DNA of 64,000 nt from Globisporangium splendens (GCA_006386115.1 VFIW01000066.1:186001-250000), one strand, 5' to 3'. Positions 51,881-63,382 are shown, counted from the first letter of the stretch. Made by a program: numbers and translations. Notes: generated by a model from the letters alone, not told the origin.

Positions 51881-54223
51881 TTAGTATCTCGCCTTCAAGG
51901 ATTCCTCCAAGTTGAACGGCTCGACGCCAGTCTTCAGCTCAAACTTGGCGCAGAGAGGGTTCGTGATCTCGCCGTAGACGTTGCACTCAGTCTCGGGCTT
52001 GATCGCGACAACAAAGTCGCCATCTTCCGCCACCTGGACGAAGCCGTTGCCGATCTGAGGGTCGTACACGCTCCAGTCCGCGGCCGTGAGCTTGAACTCC
52101 ACCGTCGTCGAGGCACCCGCCTCGAGCGAGATCTTCTTGAACTTCTTCAACTGCTTCACTTCAGGCACGGAGATCGAGCGGTACGGTTGGATAACGAAGA
52201 GCATCACGGTCTCCTTCCCGGCCATCTTTCCCGAGTTGGTCACCGTAACGCTCGCTGTGATCGAGTCCGACTTGCCCGTGACCGTGGTCTTGCTGAGCTT
52301 CACGCTCGAGTACGTGAACGTGGTGTAGCTGAGACCGGTTCCGAAGTCCCACTCCATCTGGCAGTAGCCGCTGGCGCACTGGGTGCTGACACGGTGGTTG
52401 TACGGGATCATGATGTTCGCAGCATCCTTCGGGTACGTGATTGGCATGCGGCCGCTTGGGTTCACCTTGCCGTAGATGATCTCCGCAATGGCCTGACCGC
52501 CTTGTTCACATGGGAGGAATGCGTTGATCACAGCGTGCACGCTGCCAGCCAAACCGTTAAGCAAACGAGGACGACCCCCGACGAGAACAACGATCACCTT
52601 GGTACCCGTTGAGGCGAGTTCGCGAACGTAGGCGATTTGACCTGCTGGCAGCGCAAGGTCGTTGATATCACCAGGCTTTTCAGCGTAGGTAGATTCGCCA
52701 ATCACAGCCACAGTGTACTCGGCCACTCTCGCTTGCGCCTTCGCAGCCGCCATGTCAGCCGCCGTGTACGAGCCGTCAGCGTTGAGGCCGTTAAAGTAGG
52801 TGACCGAACTGTTGCCGATCTTCTCGAAGCCTTGCTTGACAGAGATGCCATGAGGAAACATGGCGTTGCCCGACACGCCTTGCCACGTGAGGGTCCAACC
52901 ACCGCACAAGTAGCCGACGTTGTCAGCAGAGTGGCCGGTGAGGAAGATCGACGACGTAGGCGCGATCGGAAGCACATTATCTTGGTTCTTGAGCAGTGTG
53001 ATGGACTCGCGAGCAAGCTCCAGAGCCGAGGCAATGTCTTTTTCATTCCCAATGAGAGCGACATTGTCAGCACCTGGTACTGGGTTGTCGTACAATCCCA
53101 ACTTGAGTTTCATCTTGACGATGCGTCGAGCTGACTCCCTCAAGCGACCCAAGTACTCTGGGTTCGACTGAAGCATCGTCTTGGTGTGGTCGATGAAAGA
53201 TGTATCAAGAGCCACCATACTCATGTCAATCGACGTTTGCGTGAGCGACATTCGCACAGCTTCAGGCTTGGAGCGCGCCACGCGATGCCAGTCCTGCAAG
53301 TTGTTGATTTCAGCATAATCCGTGACGGCGACACCTTCAAAGCCCATGTCCGAACGAATCAAATCGCGTAGGATCTTTGGACTAGACACGACGGGGACAC
53401 CGTTGATTGAGATGTAGTTTTCCATCGTTGACATCACCCCAGCATTGATGGCAGCGATGAACGGAGGCACGAAATAGTTAAGAAGGTCAAAGTCTGAGAG
53501 CGTGACACCATCACGATCGTGGCCAGTTGGAGTCTTCGAGTACCCGACGAAGTGCTTCATGCACGCAGCCGTGGCATTGTTGCTCTGAAGTCCTCGGATG
53601 ACCGAATCAGCCATGACGGACACCAAGTACGGATCTTCGCCGAACGTCTCGAACGTACGAGCCCAGAGTGGGTTCTGCGAGATTTCGAGAATTGGGCCAA
53701 AAATCCATGGGATTCCACCAGCTTCGGTGTCCCGACCAGTGATGCGACCCATTTCATACACAAGGTCAGGATTGAAGCTCGCGCCGCCATTAATTTGTTG
53801 GCCGAAGAGAGCCGAATTCTCTACAAATACAGAACCGTGGACAGAATCGATGCCGAAGACAATTGGATGGCCACCATTTTCCTCCATCGTGATCTCTTGA
53901 ACTCGTTTGATGATGGGGCGCCATTCTTGTGCCGTCCACCCATACTTTCCGTTCAGAGGACCACCCGTGAATGGACTACTGAGGTACGATCCCACGCGAG
54001 CCTTCGCAAAGGCTCGGACCTTGTCTTCGTTGAGGCTGAAGTCTGCGTTGAGCACGGTACGAAGCGAAACTTGAGTCATCTGACCGATGATGTCATCCGC
54101 AGTGAACTGGCTGACAATTGCGTCGGCTTTGGCATCCCAAGCATCCGCTGCAGCGGCGCCACCGAAGGTGTTGCTCGCGAGCAGCGCACAACAGCAGACA
54201 GCGGTGAACCATGAACGAAGCAT
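51881..54223 (-). CDS. Secreted GH3 beta-glucosidase-like enzyme, copy 1
   Basis: Intronless, 780 residues from ATG 54221-54223. The signal peptide is MLRSWFTAVCCCALLASNTF, with cleavage likely in the Gly/Ala run after it. The GH3 N-terminal barrel contains GIDSVHGSVFVENSALFG, KHFVGYSKTP (Lys-His near 223-224) and GFEGVAVTDYAEINNL, whose Asp (about 302) is the family nucleophile. The GH3 C-terminal domain has NQDNVLPIAPTSSIFLTG and VAVIGESTYAEKPGD. A fibronectin-III-like domain closes the protein (SKTTVTGKSDSITASVTVTN). Such enzymes hydrolyse beta-glucosides or beta-glucan oligomers outside the cell. Copies 2 and 3 are near-identical. An open extension upstream of the ATG begins with GTG and is leader. 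Confidence 0.88.
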   Translation of the reverse strand: MLRSWFTAVCCCALLASNTFGGAAAADAWDAKADAIVSQFTADDIIGQMTQVSLRTVLNADFSLNEDKVRAFAKARVGSYLSSPFTGGPLNGKYGWTAQEWRPIIKRVQEITMEENGGHPIVFGIDSVHGSVFVENSALFGQQINGGASFNPDLVYEMGRITGRDTEAGGIPWIFGPILEISQNPLWARTFETFGEDPYLVSVMADSVIRGLQSNNATAACMKHFVGYSKTPTGHDRDGVTLSDFDLLNYFVPPFIAAINAGVMSTMENYISINGVPVVSSPKILRDLIRSDMGFEGVAVTDYAEINNLQDWHRVARSKPEAVRMSLTQTSIDMSMVALDTSFIDHTKTMLQSNPEYLGRLRESARRIVKMKLKLGLYDNPVPGADNVALIGNEKDIASALELARESITLLKNQDNVLPIAPTSSIFLTGHSADNVGYLCGGWTLTWQGVSGNAMFPHGISVKQGFEKIGNSSVTYFNGLNADGSYTAADMAAAKAQARVAEYTVAVIGESTYAEKPGDINDLALPAGQIAYVRELASTGTKVIVVLVGGRPRLLNGLAGSVHAVINAFLPCEQGGQAIAEIIYGKVNPSGRMPITYPKDAANIMIPYNHRVSTQCASGYCQMEWDFGTGLSYTTFTYSSVKLSKTTVTGKSDSITASVTVTNSGKMAGKETVMLFVIQPYRSISVPEVKQLKKFKKISLEAGASTTVEFKLTAADWSVYDPQIGNGFVQVAEDGDFVVAIKPETECNVYGEITNPLCAKFELKTGVEPFNLEESLKARY

Positions 54224-54297
54224 GGCGAATTGAGTCGAGGATGAGGCGCGAGGTCTTCTGTTTTGCGTGAGGTGGGGCGGTGTGTTCCAACCTGAGC

Positions 54298-54313
54298 AAA
54301 TTGGAAAGTGGGG
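54298..54313 (-). promoter_or_regulatory. Inr-FPR-like core promoter of GH3 copy 1
   Basis: On the minus strand CCCCACTTTCCAATTT fits the FPR half (YNCAWTTT) well and the Inr half partly. It lies about 75 bp before the ATG. The matching position upstream of copy 2 has a better version of the same element. Confidence 0.5.
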
Positions 54314-55078
54314 ACAGCAGCGTGCTTGGACCTGGCTTGTTGAAGCGGCGAAATCGGTGGAAGGCGGCGATCCACTCACAGCTAGGAAGCCACCTAGTTT
54401 TGGCCATAAGACAGTATGAAGCTGTTGCTAGCATTGAAGCAGAAGCATCTCCTCACCTATGATCGTAGAGAGTCCTTTCGCTTTGAGCACATCTTCAGTT
54501 GACGCAGCGCGCGTGGGTAGAAACTACACCTTGCCTGAGCTTTCCCCACCTCGATAACTCTGCGCCATCCGTTGTTGCTGCACACCAGACACGTCAACCC
54601 TTCGCGTCGTGATTTCACCCCAGTTTACACTCCAAAACGCGCAGCTCGACTTCGACTTGTCCTTCTGAACTTCAAGGAGCTCTGAATCGTCTGTCACACA
54701 GATCACAACCAAGATCAGCAAAATCCTCAGTCTTTTGCTGCCCATCTCAGTCTGCATGGTGCTCGTTCCCCCAGTTGGGCAACATGACAACTACTTGATT
54801 CTTGACAATGCATCGTCTGCTGCAATGCTAAGTGATTTGAGAGGATGCGCCCGCAATAAATCTCGAGTACTAGATGTGATTTTAAGGTGCCTTCGTCGAA
54901 TAGTAATGATTGCTGTATCACATCCACTTTCAAACTCGGATTACCTAGCAGCGCCTATCAGAGTCAGTAGCAACACGGCGTCTTCGCAAACGCTCAGATT
55001 AGCAACACAACTATCTCACACATTGTCTGAGGTTGCAAGCGAGCACAAGTCGCGTGGACGGCTTTCCTCGGGCGATGG
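54314..55078. other. Start of a relic-rich interval between GH3 copies
   Basis: No gene is supported. Open frames on both strands are short of motifs. The segment leads into retroelement-derived sequence. Confidence 0.35.
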
Positions 55079-56045
55079 ATGAGCCGAACATTGACGGAGC
55101 AAGCACTCAATCTCTTCCTGCCTCGTATTGCTAGACGCACAGCCCCGCCAGGTCAACGATCTTTGCTCCGGGAACTGGAAAAGCGCTTTGGGTTCATTAC
55201 TCCGGAACACTCGACAGCACTACAGAAACTTTGGTTTATCGTCACATCAAGCATCCCAGTAGTGCTATGAAGAACGAGAGTGGAAATAGTGCATGAACAG
55301 CAGCACGTCACTATCGAAGAGAGTACCCAGCGAGTGTGGACAGCGTGTGTGATGCAAGTGCGGGCTGTGGCTCATCGGATGAGAACGCTCAAAGGAGAAA
55401 AGATCAATGCAACTTGCCTGAGCCAACTGCTCAGCGTACTGGAGAGACAAGACTTGTCGCGCCAACTGGAAGCATGGCGTCTGTATTTCGATGGAGGTGC
55501 ACGCGGCAACCCAGGTCCAGGAGGCAGCGGATGGGCACTCATCTTCCTGAATGAACGCAGCAATCAATGGGAACTCAAAGCATGCGGCTATGCGTACATG
55601 GGACCAGAAGTCACGAACAATTGGTGCGAATACAGCGCGCTGAAAGATGGTCTGACATACAGTGCACACTACCTACAGCATTATGAAGTCAAGTTGGAAG
55701 TCTTCGGAGACAGCCAAACGATTATCGCATCCCAGAACGGGTTCTCCTCAATACGCCAGACCAAGTTGCAGCCTCTAGCAGTTCGGGTAAATCAAATCAT
55801 CGCCGACTTTTTCGTGGACCTCCTGGAATCACACAAAACGAGAACAAAACAAAATGGCCGATCTTCTCGCCAACATGGCAATGAGCTCCAAGAATGCGAA
55901 GATACTCACCGACGAATCGCGGGGAAACGATCAAGTTGTTATGTCCCAAGTCGTAGCTCTACTCGACAATGATATCGGTGCCACACCGTCAAAACTCAGA
56001 AGGACCCCACTGTCGGCAGTGTTAATGAGACTCAGGAATTCTTAA
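55079..56045 (+). pseudogene. Retroelement fragment with an RNase H domain
   Basis: Two or three overlapping plus-strand frames form one degraded coding relic. The first (55079-55270) has RELEKRFGFITPEHSTALQK. The second contains a type-1 RNase H fold with YFDGGARGNPGPGGSGWAL (first catalytic Asp), NNWCEYSALKDGL (Glu) and VFGDSQTII (Asp). A frameshift near 55850 moves the last catalytic segment, ADLLANMAM (Asp), to a third frame. No reverse transcriptase, integrase or terminal repeat is seen nearby. This is the tail of a retrotransposon polyprotein or a stray RNase H gene, now inactive. Confidence 0.65.
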
Positions 56046-57511
56046 ACTCTATGCTGATCTTAAGTCAAGTATAATTGCATTCTCTCACTCGCAGCTAACC
56101 CTGCACGAGTATGCTGCACTTTCTATGCTCTGTCTAATTGCACTCACCAAAAATGGGTGCTGCTGCATCTTCAACTTGCCACCCTCAACTTGGAGATGAA
56201 GTTAATGATGTGCTGATTAATTGCCTGCCACACAAGATCCATATAGATACAGATCGCCCTAAACCAATCATTTGCATAACGCTTATTCGAGCACTTGAGC
56301 AACGAAACAACGCGACTATCACTTGATTTATGCCCTGGACGGCGCATCTCCAGGTGCGTATATTGGACAATTTGAAACGACGCACTTTCAGTAGGAGTGA
56401 TGAGTGTGGGCGTGGACGCAACCAACTACTTCAATTAGAATACACATAGCACTGCACTGTAGTTCCACACCCAAGCCTCCAACAATCCAGGGGATAGCGT
56501 CGTGTCCTTATGCTGCAATCGCGCCTCTGTATGAGGATACCGAAAATGAAACTTCCTATCTCTGCTCGTCGCGTTGTTCGTAGATTATGTAGACCACAAG
56601 CTAGATGGAGTTACCTTCTCTCTCACTCTCACGTTGTTCGAAGACAAGATTCAGAGGCATCAGTCACTCTCCTCTCTGAAAGCGGTACTCACTGACTTGC
56701 CCATCACCGAAAAGTTGAAGTTGTCCGCCATGTGACACCGAAGAACGGACTCCAGCCTCGATCACCTGCACAGGTGGCCACTCCTGTACATTAAAGTGCT
56801 TCCACATTGCGTTGAGATTGGCACAGGCTTCGTTGGTCAAGTGCATTGCTCTCTGAACTGCCACATTTCCAACCTGGTTTAAGTCGTACAAGATAAGTGA
56901 AATACCTCCACCTCAAATAGCGAACTGAGGACCAAGAGTGGTGAGAGTGCGCTATTCTATTTGGAGCATATAATCAATAAACAGATGGTATGCAATGCGC
57001 TCGTGCCTGCGTTTACACCTTCTCGAATGCGAGAGATCCAGGTACGTTTGGGGCTGTGAGAGTTGTGTTTAGACGCTGCAGCGATCCTGAACAGCAAGAG
57101 CCTGCGGACCGGTGATTACTCTGGCTGGCACCAAAATCAGGTGGTTTTTTGTCACCGCCAGCGGTCAACTTTAAGACACGAACAATTCGTCAGATTACAT
57201 GCAAGTACGTGCTCGTCTTCCAGCTATTTATGCTACTTTAGAGTGGCACTCGAGCTGTGTCTTTGTGCAGTCTTTTTGAATGTTGGTACAGTATTTATTG
57301 TTTGGAGTGCCTGTCATAATTTCCACACAATCAATTTATGTGAAAGATGTGAAAAAATAAAAGTCGGAATGCCTTTGTATATCGATTTGCACGTCAATCG
57401 TACTCCGCAGCAACGATACTCAGTTAGAACCTGATCGAGGAAATAAGCGGGACTACACGACTCGCATGGGGATTCACCGGGCTGCATTGAAAGCACGTTT
57501 GAAGTGACTAC
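56046..57511. other. Relic-rich interval, no supported gene
   Basis: A minus-strand frame at 56664-56891 (NVAVQRAMHLTNEACANLNA) looks coding-like but has no recognised family and no start. The remainder shows no supported feature. Confidence 0.35.
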
Positions 57512-57628
57512 AATAAAAACAGCTGACCTGCTCGCGAACATTACAATGGGCACGAAATCGTCCGGAAGAATTGCGGGCCAGCTGCAGGCAACCTGGCCCT
57601 TAGACGAGAACAAGTGCAACAGCTCTTA
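57512..57628 (+). pseudogene. Second RNase H tail fragment
   Basis: A short in-frame stretch, KTADLLANITMGTKSSGRIA, ends at TAG 57626-57628. It parallels ADLLANMAMSSKNAKI at the end of the larger RNase H relic. Only this last catalytic motif survives, so it is a fragment of a second element of the same family. Confidence 0.5.
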
Positions 57629-59974
57629 GCTCTCGACACCTCATATACCAATCGACCAGGGGTATCTATATTTATTAAAAGGCTGATCGACTTGAGGAAA
57701 TCTAATCATGCATCAATAGATTTCTGATGTCTAAACCAACTTGGATGTTCAAGTTTCATTAAAACGACTTCCCTTTCATCATCGTCATCAAAAGTATCTG
57801 ACACTGCATCAACCTCGGTGATGGGCATGGCGTTGCGAATTATGGTGAAGAGTTGTGACTCATTTCTCGATGTGTGGCATCATGCTGCCTTAAGCCTGCT
57901 TTCAAACCTACCACGGTAGTTTAGCTCGAAGAATTGAATCTCGCTTGCGTAGCACAACACTATATATTTCACCACTAAACTGACCGCGTAACCTTGAGCC
58001 TGCTAGAATGCTCAAAAAGGAAGTTCAAGACATTCTCTAGGCGCTCAATAATGCACAGTAGCTGGCAGAGTTGATCTTAGCATATTTTTGAAGCAGTTGG
58101 TAGGACACCAGCTGCGAGTGTATTGAATGTGTAGAGATGAAAACGATGGATGCGTTGTTCCAGGCTACAAAAGCCATGCAGTCACACTGTCGTTCGAGAC
58201 ACTTTGCAAGCGCGTGTTTTTTCTCAGTCGTCCCGTGTATGCAGTTGAGGATGCGCATTTGAGGGCATAAATCAAGTAGTGGTCGCGTTGTCCAATTGGT
58301 CGACGCAAGCAGTTTTCGACAGTGATTAAAGCCCTCCTCGCGGCTACTAGACCCTTCAGTCTAATTGCATGTAGTTATAAACAAAAAGCTCGTTGCTGCC
58401 ATTTGAAATTACTCACAGTTTATACCCCAGGGAGATAGTCTGTCGTCCAACACCCAGTGGCATGGCATCAAGTACTCTTCGGTCTCGACCTCCCACTACG
58501 TCGGCAATGGAAAAATCACTCTCAAAGAGCTCTCTTGGCATGGGATATCACACGCAGTGTCATCTTCTCTATGCCGTGGACAGATTGCAACCTCCGCAAA
58601 CTTCAACACGAAGATCCGCCACCTATAGAGGCCCGCTGCCGCCAAGTCACCCATGTGGTCAACCTCCACCTCCGCTCCGCTCGCAACTACGCGATTGACA
58701 GCGATCCACAACTACTCTAAGCTCTCGTCCGATATCAAATGTACCCCAGAACGTCAGACATAGGAACCTAAATACCCTAGCAACTTGTATTTATTTATCA
58801 ATTTCGTTGGATTATGCCCTTTTGGCAGAAGAAAAAGTCCGTCTAACTTGTGAACAAGCTGTGGTCGTATTTGCTCCCTCTCTCCCTCCCCACACACACC
58901 CATGCCCCACAGAGATCACAGTGAGGATCGACGCAGCCAGGACTACCGCAAGCGTCTATCACCAACGCAACATAGTGGTGCACAATGTGAGAGCATTTCG
59001 AAACGCACGTAAAGAGATCGTCGCGCTTTCACTGAGTGTCCAGTCTCAATGCTGTATTTATTTGCACCTTCATCGTCGAAGATAGGTGTCATATAGTATA
59101 TTGGTGTGCCCTTGGAACACAGCACTATGTAAACTTTGTGCCGGTTCTTCTGGGGAGATTCTACAGTCTATTATAGTTTCCTTCAACCTCCGAAAACAAT
59201 GATCTGATACCAGCGATCTGCTTTCGCTGCCCTCGTTCAGAACGATGCACGTGACTTTGGGCATCTTTGGAAGTGACGATTCTACTGTCGCTCATAATCT
59301 GGTGTTTGTGTGATATGGCGGACAAGCACTTGTGGTCGGCATTTGGCCTCTTTGAAGGCTTCTGATGAAAGTCAAAATAGCCTGCTGCATCGTGTTTGAG
59401 AGAGGGTGTGCTTGCAGGGATGTAAGTACTGCACCGTCTTGTCTGGTCAATCTCCCATATGAGATGGTTGAACAAAAAACGTTCAGTTTTGCTAATCATT
59501 TGTGACGGGCGGTTAATCTGCATTTGCTGACAAAAGCTCACTTTGAAGTTGAAGTTGAGCGTGGCAAATTGCTCATTTTGGGCCACAGTGGGATGGGATC
59601 AGGACGGGAAGGTTGATCTCTTAGATTTGCAAAGTGGTGAGAAAGGCAATGCTTTCTAGGCATGATGAAGCTCGGAACGGAGCCATAATTGCTGTGTCTT
59701 TTTGAAATTTCCCATAATCATCTTGTGTGGGGAAAGACGTATCATTTGCCTCCTTGGGAGTGGAATGGAGGGTGAGTGAGTCAATATGCTGCTTCTGAAG
59801 CGGAATCGACATTGTGAATGAGACCTAGCTGTAGGGCTTATGGTAACCTGATTGCCTAGTGACATGAATGAAAGGTCTAGAGCACACAGTGATCAGGAAA
59901 AACTGATTTCCCTAGCCTCCACTTGTCCGCTGTGGTAATCAGCAAAATTCTAATTGAAATGGTTACGAATCGAA
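57629..59974. other. Relic-rich interval, no supported gene
   Basis: No gene can be supported. Frames at 58393-58720 (plus) and 59161-59586 (minus) have some coding character but no start context, motif or homologue that I recognise. Confidence 0.35.
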
Positions 59975-60035
59975 CAGCTCATTGAGTGTTCCGCTCAACT
60001 ATTTTCAACAATAGGGCGGAACACTCGATGAGCTG
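59975..60035. repeat. Perfect-stem inverted repeat (hairpin)
   Basis: CAGCTCATTGAGTGTTCCGC (59975-59994) faces GCGGAACACTCGATGAGCTG (60016-60035), a 20-bp stem with one mismatch. Inside it an ACTATT...AATAG pair shortens the loop further. It could be a transposon-end footprint or a structured RNA. No gene depends on it visibly. Confidence 0.7.
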
Positions 60036-60527
60036 TACTAAAATGAAGACGAAAGAGCCGTCGGCAAAGTTCCTTTGTGAGAAATATTGCTGAAAGTGAA
60101 GCTACTGAATGGTATGCTAATGTGTGTCGTCTTCGCTTTGAGGCACGATTTTTCGTCGACGGCTTGACTTTGCATCGAGTGTTGAAGAGGCGTTTCAATA
60201 GTATGTTAATCCTTAGTCGAATTGTCGTCTAAAAATTGCTAGAATTGTGCTTTTTGAATGAAGTAAACAGTGCCATTGTGATTGTGTTTTCCATTTCCTC
60301 GGGTGCAACAATTCTTTGATTCAATCAATGCAACTCGTTGACAGGCAGTGCCCATGCATGCTGCATTTGCGACGATGCTTTCTGTACGTAACATCTCTCG
60401 AGATCGTGTGATCATAGATGTTGAGATGCTGCAACGCAGTAAAAGCAGCACGCTTCAAGGGGTCATATGGTGGGCTACCCGTGATGGATGAAAGCTTATT
60501 CCCTCCATTCACTCCCTCGCCCCATTT

Positions 60528-60543
60528 CCTCATTTGGCAATTT
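60528..60543 (+). promoter_or_regulatory. Inr-FPR core promoter of GH3 copy 2
   Basis: CCTCATTTGGCAATTT matches the oomycete Inr-FPR consensus GCTCATTYYNCAWTTT at all but one or two positions and lies 57 bp before ATG 60600. Confidence 0.7.
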
Positions 60544-60599
60544 ACTCTCTTTGGAGCACATCGGCCCACAAGATCAAGTTCTTCGACCAGCGTTCTCCG

Positions 60600-62942
60600 A
60601 TGCTTCGTTCGTGGTTCACAGCTGTCTGCTGTTGTGCGCTGCTCGCGAGCAACACCTTCGGTGGCGCCGCTGCAGCGGATGCTTGGGATGCCAAAGCCGA
60701 CGCAATTGTCAGCCAGTTCACTGCGGATGACATCATCGGTCAGATGACTCAAGTTTCGCTTCGTACCGTGCTCAACGCAGACTTCAGCCTCAACGAAGAC
60801 AAGGTCCGAGCCTTTGCGAAGGCTCGCGTGGGATCGTACCTCAGTAGTCCATTCACGGGTGGTCCTCTGAACGGAAAGTATGGGTGGACGGCACAAGAAT
60901 GGCGCCCCATCATCAAACGAGTTCAAGAGATCACGATGGAGGAAAATGGTGGCCATCCAATTGTCTTCGGCATCGATTCTGTCCACGGTTCTGTATTTGT
61001 AGAGAATTCGGCTCTCTTCGGCCAACAAATTAATGGCGGCGCGAGCTTCAATCCTGACCTTGTGTATGAAATGGGTCGCATCACTGGTCGGGACACCGAA
61101 GCTGGTGGAATCCCATGGATTTTTGGCCCAATTCTCGAAATCTCGCAGAACCCACTCTGGGCTCGTACGTTCGAGACGTTCGGCGAAGATCCGTACTTGG
61201 TGTCCGTCATGGCTGATTCGGTCATCCGAGGACTTCAGAGCAACAATGCCACGGCTGCGTGCATGAAGCACTTCGTCGGGTACTCGAAGACTCCAACTGG
61301 CCACGATCGCGATGGTGTCACGCTCTCAGACTTTGACCTTCTTAACTATTTCGTGCCTCCGTTCATCGCTGCCATCAATGCTGGGGTGATGTCAACGATG
61401 GAAAACTACATCTCAATCAACGGTATCCCCGTCGTGTCGAGTCCAAAGATCCTGCGCGATTTGATTCGTTCGGACATGGGCTTTGAAGGTGTCGCCGTCA
61501 CGGATTATGCTGAGATCAACAACTTGCAGGACTGGCATCGCGTGGCGCGATCCAAGCCTGAAGCTGTGCGAATGTCGCTCACGCAAACGTCGATTGACAT
61601 GAGTATGGTGGCTCTTGATACATCTTTCATCGACCACACCAAGACGATGCTTCAGTCGAACCCAGAGTACTTGGGTCGCTTGAGGGAGTCAGCTCGACGC
61701 ATCGTCAAGATGAAACTCAAGTTGGGATTGTACGACAACCCAGTACCAGGTGCTGACAATGTCGCTCTCATTGGGAATGAAAAAGACATTGCCTCGGCTC
61801 TGGAGCTTGCTCGCGAGTCCATCACACTGCTCAAGAACCAAGATAATGTGCTTCCGATCGCGCCTACGTCGTCGATCTTCCTCACCGGCCACTCTGCTGA
61901 CAACGCCGGCTACTTGTGCGGTGGTTGGACCCTCACGTGGCAAGGCGTGTCGGGCAACGCCATGTTTCCTCATGGCATCTCTGTCAAGCAAGGCTTCGAG
62001 AAGATCGGCAACAGTTCGGTCACCTACTTTAACGGCCTCAACGCTGACGGCTCGTACACGGCGGCTGACATGGCGGCTGCGAAGGCGCAAGCGAGAGTGG
62101 CCGAGTACACTGTGGCTGTGATTGGCGAATCTACCTACGCTGAAAAGCCTGGTGATATCAACGACCTTGCGCTGCCAGCAGGTCAAATCGCCTACGTTCG
62201 CGAACTCGCCTCAACGGGTACCAAGGTGATCGTTGTTCTCGTCGGGGGTCGTCCTCGTTTGCTTAACGGTTTGGCTGGCAGCGTGCACGCTGTGATCAAC
62301 GCATTCCTCCCATGTGAACAAGGCGGTCAGGCCATTGCGGAGATCATCTACGGCAAGGTGAACCCAAGCGGCCGCATGCCAATCACGTACCCGAAGGATG
62401 CTGCGAACATCATGATCCCGTACAACCACCGTGTCAGCACCCAGTGCGCCAGCGGCTACTGCCAGATGGAGTGGGACTTCGGAACCGGTCTCAGCTACAC
62501 CACGTTCACGTACTCGAGCGTGAAGCTCAGCAAGACCACGGTCACGGGCAAGTCGGACTCGATCACAGCGAGCGTTACGGTGACCAACTCGGGAAAGATG
62601 GCCGGGAAGGAGACCGTGATGCTCTTCGTTATCCAACCGTACCGCTCGATCTCCGTGCCTGAAGTGAAGCAGTTGAAGAAGTTCAAGAAGATCTCGCTCG
62701 AGGCGGGTGCCTCGACGACGGTGGAGTTCAAGCTCACGGCCGCGGACTGGAGCGTGTACGACCCTCAGATCGGCAACGGCTTCGTCCAGGTGGCGGAAGA
62801 TGGCGACTTCGTTGTTGCGATCAAGCCCGAGACTGAGTGCAACGTCTACGGCGAGATCACGAACCCTCTCTGCGCCAAGTTTGAGCTGAAGACTGGCGTC
62901 GAGCCGTTCAACTTGGAGGAATCCTTGAAGGCGAGATACTAA
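60600..62942 (+). CDS. Secreted GH3 beta-glucosidase-like enzyme, copy 2
   Basis: Intronless, 780 residues, the same length as copy 1. By eye only a few differences are apparent between the two coding sequences (for example GIPV against GVPV and ADNAGY against ADNVGY). The signal peptide, GH3 N and C domains, nucleophile Asp in VTDYAEIN (about 302) and fibronectin-III-like end are all present. Upstream and downstream sequences differ sharply from copy 1, starting at the ATG and right after the stop. A good core promoter lies upstream. Downstream, the 3' part and flank are repeated in inverted form as copy 3. Confidence 0.9.
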   Translation: MLRSWFTAVCCCALLASNTFGGAAAADAWDAKADAIVSQFTADDIIGQMTQVSLRTVLNADFSLNEDKVRAFAKARVGSYLSSPFTGGPLNGKYGWTAQEWRPIIKRVQEITMEENGGHPIVFGIDSVHGSVFVENSALFGQQINGGASFNPDLVYEMGRITGRDTEAGGIPWIFGPILEISQNPLWARTFETFGEDPYLVSVMADSVIRGLQSNNATAACMKHFVGYSKTPTGHDRDGVTLSDFDLLNYFVPPFIAAINAGVMSTMENYISINGIPVVSSPKILRDLIRSDMGFEGVAVTDYAEINNLQDWHRVARSKPEAVRMSLTQTSIDMSMVALDTSFIDHTKTMLQSNPEYLGRLRESARRIVKMKLKLGLYDNPVPGADNVALIGNEKDIASALELARESITLLKNQDNVLPIAPTSSIFLTGHSADNAGYLCGGWTLTWQGVSGNAMFPHGISVKQGFEKIGNSSVTYFNGLNADGSYTAADMAAAKAQARVAEYTVAVIGESTYAEKPGDINDLALPAGQIAYVRELASTGTKVIVVLVGGRPRLLNGLAGSVHAVINAFLPCEQGGQAIAEIIYGKVNPSGRMPITYPKDAANIMIPYNHRVSTQCASGYCQMEWDFGTGLSYTTFTYSSVKLSKTTVTGKSDSITASVTVTNSGKMAGKETVMLFVIQPYRSISVPEVKQLKKFKKISLEAGASTTVEFKLTAADWSVYDPQIGNGFVQVAEDGDFVVAIKPETECNVYGEITNPLCAKFELKTGVEPFNLEESLKARY

Positions 62943-63133
62943 GACGTAACATGAGACTGCACTCTCTTTTTCCGTCTGGTGCATTTCGTTCACATGACAC
63001 TGGATAGTATACATTGACTTGATTCTTTTTGACCGCTCAGCGTACATCTTGTTTCGTTGCCTTGTTCTCTGGATTTTGACCCCTCTGATCCAGATCTTCA
63101 AAGACATTGACTTGACACCAAAATTAACGTTAA
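62516..63133 (+). repeat. Left arm of a long palindrome
   Basis: Positions x and 126516-x are complementary from about 62516/64000 inward to 63133/63383. The arm covers the last 427 bases of GH3 copy 2 plus 190 bases of 3' flank. I found no differences by eye. The arm may extend further outward, since its partner runs off the window. Confidence 0.85.
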
Positions 63134-63382
63134 TCTTCAATGAAATCTGATTCAGTTCTTGAATGAAAACTAGGTAATTTACTTGCTATGAAATGGACCT
63201 TGTACAGATTGCAGGAATGTGAACCGCTGGTCTTGCCGTCGTCGCAGCAGCCAGTAACATGGAGCGCATCCACTGAGAGATGCCGTGAAGCTCGTCGTCG
63301 GTATCGCACTGCTACGGATCCTCGTGATGGCTTCATGTGCTGTGTCAGACGCACTACAACAGTGCATTGTTGTATAAGTCAA
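63134..63382. other. Spacer of the GH3 palindrome
   Basis: About 249 bp of unique sequence between the arms, with no supported gene. The palindromic octamer TTAACGTTAA sits at both arm ends next to the spacer. Confidence 0.6.

Noticed and set aside
51866..52612. 248-codon plus-strand frame opposite GH3 copy 1 (and the mirror frames at copies 2 and 3)
   Set aside because: Antisense shadow with Arg/Leu/His bias; the GH3 domains are on the other strand.
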